Shown here: positions 62,401 to 64,000 of the stretch, one piece after another
How the letters are laid out: each line of letters begins with the position of its first letter
Position numbering within the stretch: position 1 is the stretch's first letter
From: Chondrosia reniformis
Lineage: Eukaryota; Porifera; Demospongiae; Chondrillida; Chondrillidae
Direction of reading: 5' to 3'
Length of the DNA: 64,000 nucleotides
Assembly (NCBI GenBank): GCA_947172415.1
Contig: OX359199.1
Span: forward strand, 6,773,884 to 6,837,883
Translations under genes and position numbers: made by a program
The notes under the pieces: model-generated
Seen by the model: only the letters and a program-made list of their open reading frames with translations
Database searches by the model: none
What the model was told of the DNA's origin: nothing

Positions 62401-64000
62401 CACCACAATAGGTCTTCATTGTGATACAGTATTAATCCATCTTTATGACTGTTACGTATGTCATTGTAGACTGTTATAATCAAGTACTTTCAACTGATAA
62501 CAATATATATGACAAAATATTTGAGGACTCGGCTTATGTACTGTATATACCCAGTTCACTTGGTACATACTACATGCTGAAATATCATAATGTACTGGCA
62601 TCACCCTAGAATGACCACTGTCTTATATCTTATAATAGTCCACCCCTCCATGTTGTTTTCCAATAGCAAGCCAACCAGAGGAGAGTATTCGTGGACGCTT
62701 TGAAAAGATTTTACAAAACTGCCAATCACATTGATCAGAATGTCCACAAAAGAGAAGCCAAAAAACAGGTCAGTTTCAAAGCATGTCATTCAGTGTGTTG
62801 TCATCAATGTTATGGGCACATCATGCCAGGTATGTGGTGTGTAATTTTTCTGTTGTACTTTGACCTCTGAAGGACTATGAAAAGGCACTAGCAAAGCTAG
62901 AAAGATTAAAGAGGTCAACAGGAAATCCATCCAAACTTGAAAGTGTGAGTGACACAGATTCCAAGGTGGTAACCAATCGAAAGATCTTGTTCTGTGACAG
63001 CTAAGGGGAATATAGGCGTTATCAGGTCACTTGCTTGAGCACACACACACACACAGAGGACTCACAATAGACCAAGAAGAAGACAAGACTCTCAGGGTCA
63101 CTGACGAAGGGTGACATTCCCAGAAACTGTCTGGCCCAAGGGAGAAGAAGAAGGAAAATGTTCTTGTATCTTCATCCAAAGTAGTCATCAGGTTTAGTTC
63201 CCTATAGGCCTTTTAGTCTGTAATAGGTGTAGCATGTTGAAAAATAGTGTTTTAGATTATTTATACATACATACATACATACATACATACATACATACAT
63301 ACATACATACATACGTACGTACATATGTGTACATACGTAGATATGTACATATTTATTCTATGGAAATTGCATATCCAACAGGCTCAGAGGGACTTACGTA
63401 ATATTGAAGCAGAATATTCTAAAGTTCATCTGCTGTTAATGGAGGTAAGGAGTATGCTCAATGTTGCCATGGAAACAGAAGTTACCATGGAAACATTTAA
63501 TACCTATAATTGTTCTTGGTACATCCATGTAACTGTATAGAGTATGTTATTCATTTAAATTTGTATTGAAATATCCATTTATGTTGAAACACCTAGATCC
63601 GTTTTGCAGTTATAAATATCAATGTGCATAAGCGCATACAATACTAACTCACACATTATGACTCGGGAGTGTTCCAGTCAGTTTCACTTTGATTTTCATC
63701 AAGATCTTCTTTGGGAATATTGTACTCGGGTCTTTAAATATGAATGGAGAAATTCCTAGTAATACATATATATTAATAGGCAATAGTGTTCAGGAGAATA
63801 TATATAAGTTTCAATCTTGTTCAATGCAGTCCTTTGTAGTTTGAAGGGACTTTGATTTAGTACATGCATACAGTAACTAGGGAACTCAGTCAGTCCTTTT
63901 TAATTTGGGCTGAATAACAATTGAATGATTTTAAATCCTCTGTGTGCTATATAGGAGCTTCCACAACTGCATAAAGCTAGAATGGAGTATTTCAGTCCTT
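56468..64000 (+). CDS. BIN3: BIN3-like BAR-domain protein (5' exon missing, runs off right edge)
   Basis: Exons join in phase: 56468 (TFSTLLRKSSKKLNP), about 58060 (DDVELEREINQLHQ), about 59174 (SNEKTRKVYKDMKQCISAES), about 59973 (DMASSQSKLSSELRARSC...), about 62131 (VEGFCNALDEMAC...), 62668 (QANQRRVFVDALKRFYKTAN...), about 62872 (DYEKALAKLERLKRS...), about 63383 (AQRDLRNIEAEYSKVHLL...) and 63955 to the edge (ELPQLHKARMEYFSP). The order and spacing match BIN3 (ERDFEREY.KLQQLEE, KDMKKS, MPRFYGSRLDYFQP). BIN3/Rvs161-type proteins are BAR dimers that bend membranes and link to actin. The charged, long-helix character fits the three-helix BAR bundle. The start codon exon is not identified. Introns are long and rich in minisatellites and SINE copies. 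Confidence 0.82.
57160..57357. repeat. 19-bp purine-rich minisatellite, about 11 copies
   Basis: Units of GTAGCGAGGGGAGGAGGGC with C/T and length variants in a BIN3-like intron. The strand is strongly G-rich with GGGG/GGG runs. Confidence 0.92.
57857..57921 (-). mobile_element. Fragment of the SINE family
   Basis: CTCCCCTGGACCAGACAGC and TTGATCATTGACCCTGGGA match the left part of the family in reverse. The remaining two thirds are absent. Confidence 0.5.
58263..58358. repeat. 16-17 bp minisatellite, about 6 copies
   Basis: Units of CCATCTGATGGACCACC, alternating with CCTCC endings, in an intron of the BIN3-like gene. Confidence 0.85.
59370..59465 (+). mobile_element. SINE family, truncated copy 3
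   Basis: The right half only: ACTCTTGTATCCTCTTCC, then AGCTCTCACTAGGTTTAGTT and GGCCTTTTACTATAGAATAG. The A-box half is missing. Confidence 0.65.
60340..60530 (-). mobile_element. SINE family, copy 4
   Basis: Reverse full-length copy, from AATCTAACACACCATTTTTC to GTGACCCTGGGAGTCTTTG. The A box is degenerate (CAGCCAAGTGG); the B-box region is GGTTTAGTTCC on the minus strand. Confidence 0.7.
61133..61397. repeat. 21-bp GC-rich minisatellite, about 13 copies
   Basis: Units of CTCCTTGAAGGTCTGCCCCG and variants with CTTGGAGG or CCGACT, in a BIN3-like intron. Open frames occur on both strands only because of the 21-bp period. Confidence 0.93.
61690..62081. repeat. 42-bp minisatellite, 9 copies
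   Basis: Units of 42 bp contain GGTAAGGAGGAGGCCCCTGT, with only ATTGG/ATTAG exchanges. The array lies just upstream of the exon at about 62131. Each unit holds GGTAAGG or AGTAAGG, a donor-like string. Confidence 0.96.
62215..62352. repeat. 42-bp minisatellite, 3 copies
   Basis: Units of 42 bp contain GACAAGCTGTGACATGTGTA and follow the donor of the exon ending at about 62196. This array and the previous one flank a single exon. Confidence 0.9.
63080..63257 (+). mobile_element. SINE family, copy 5
   Basis: Forward copy with A box TGGCCCAAGGG (63132-63142), B-box-like GGTTTAGTTCC (63191-63201) and the shared right end GTGTAGCATGTTGAAAAATA. Confidence 0.75.
63264..63320. repeat. Tetranucleotide microsatellite (ACAT)n
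   Basis: About 12 ACAT units grade into ACGT-type steps (TACGTACGTACATATG), immediately right of SINE copy 5, where such tails often start. Confidence 0.95.

Overview
The window is nuclear DNA of a multicellular animal. The genes are split by many GT-AG introns, often 50-500 bp long, and the proteins are animal families: attractin, alpha-arrestin, mitoribosomal PTCD3, IDH3 beta, FAM136A, a BIN3-like BAR protein and a ciliary PGYxGHIPG protein. The tight gene spacing, short introns, divergent promoters and AT-rich DNA with many TACGTA palindromes suit an early-branching invertebrate such as a sponge. That placement is inference; no ribosomal or mitochondrial marker is present.

Layout. 1-865 (-): 5' end of an unidentified proline-rich protein gene, divergent from PTCD3 (1033-9314, +). 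One PTCD3 intron holds a complete intronless gene, RRP8 (7841-8764, +). 10490-12610 (-): a CIMIP2/FAM166-like ciliary protein, divergent from attractin (12920-21994, +). 22333-23526 (+): a single-exon alpha-arrestin. 23820-36975: about 13 kb of satellite with a 169-174 bp monomer, interrupted by three near-identical blocks of about 1.17 kb, each with a tRNA-like polymerase III signature and a T-run. 37254-40174 (+): IDH3B, convergent with FAM136A (40580-41243, -). FAM136A is divergent from an SLC25 carrier (41478-43690, +). 44240-55278 (+): a large CCCH zinc-finger protein with a helical C-terminal region, possibly TOPAZ1-like. 56468 to the right edge (+): a BIN3-like BAR gene that runs off the window.

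The genes do not form an operon. Several touch mitochondria (PTCD3, IDH3B, FAM136A, the SLC25 carrier) and two touch ribosome production (PTCD3, RRP8); I infer no joint regulation. The window is rich in tandem repeats: nearly every multi-exon gene carries minisatellites in introns, and PTCD3 and the CCCH gene carry them in coding exons.

The most interesting items are: the nucleosome-length satellite with its tRNA-like inserts; a dispersed SINE family whose A box looks like that of tRNA-Leu or tRNA-Ser (five copies plus fragments); a row of 30-bp repeats in which every unit supplies an in-frame 3' splice site; and the nested RRP8 gene.
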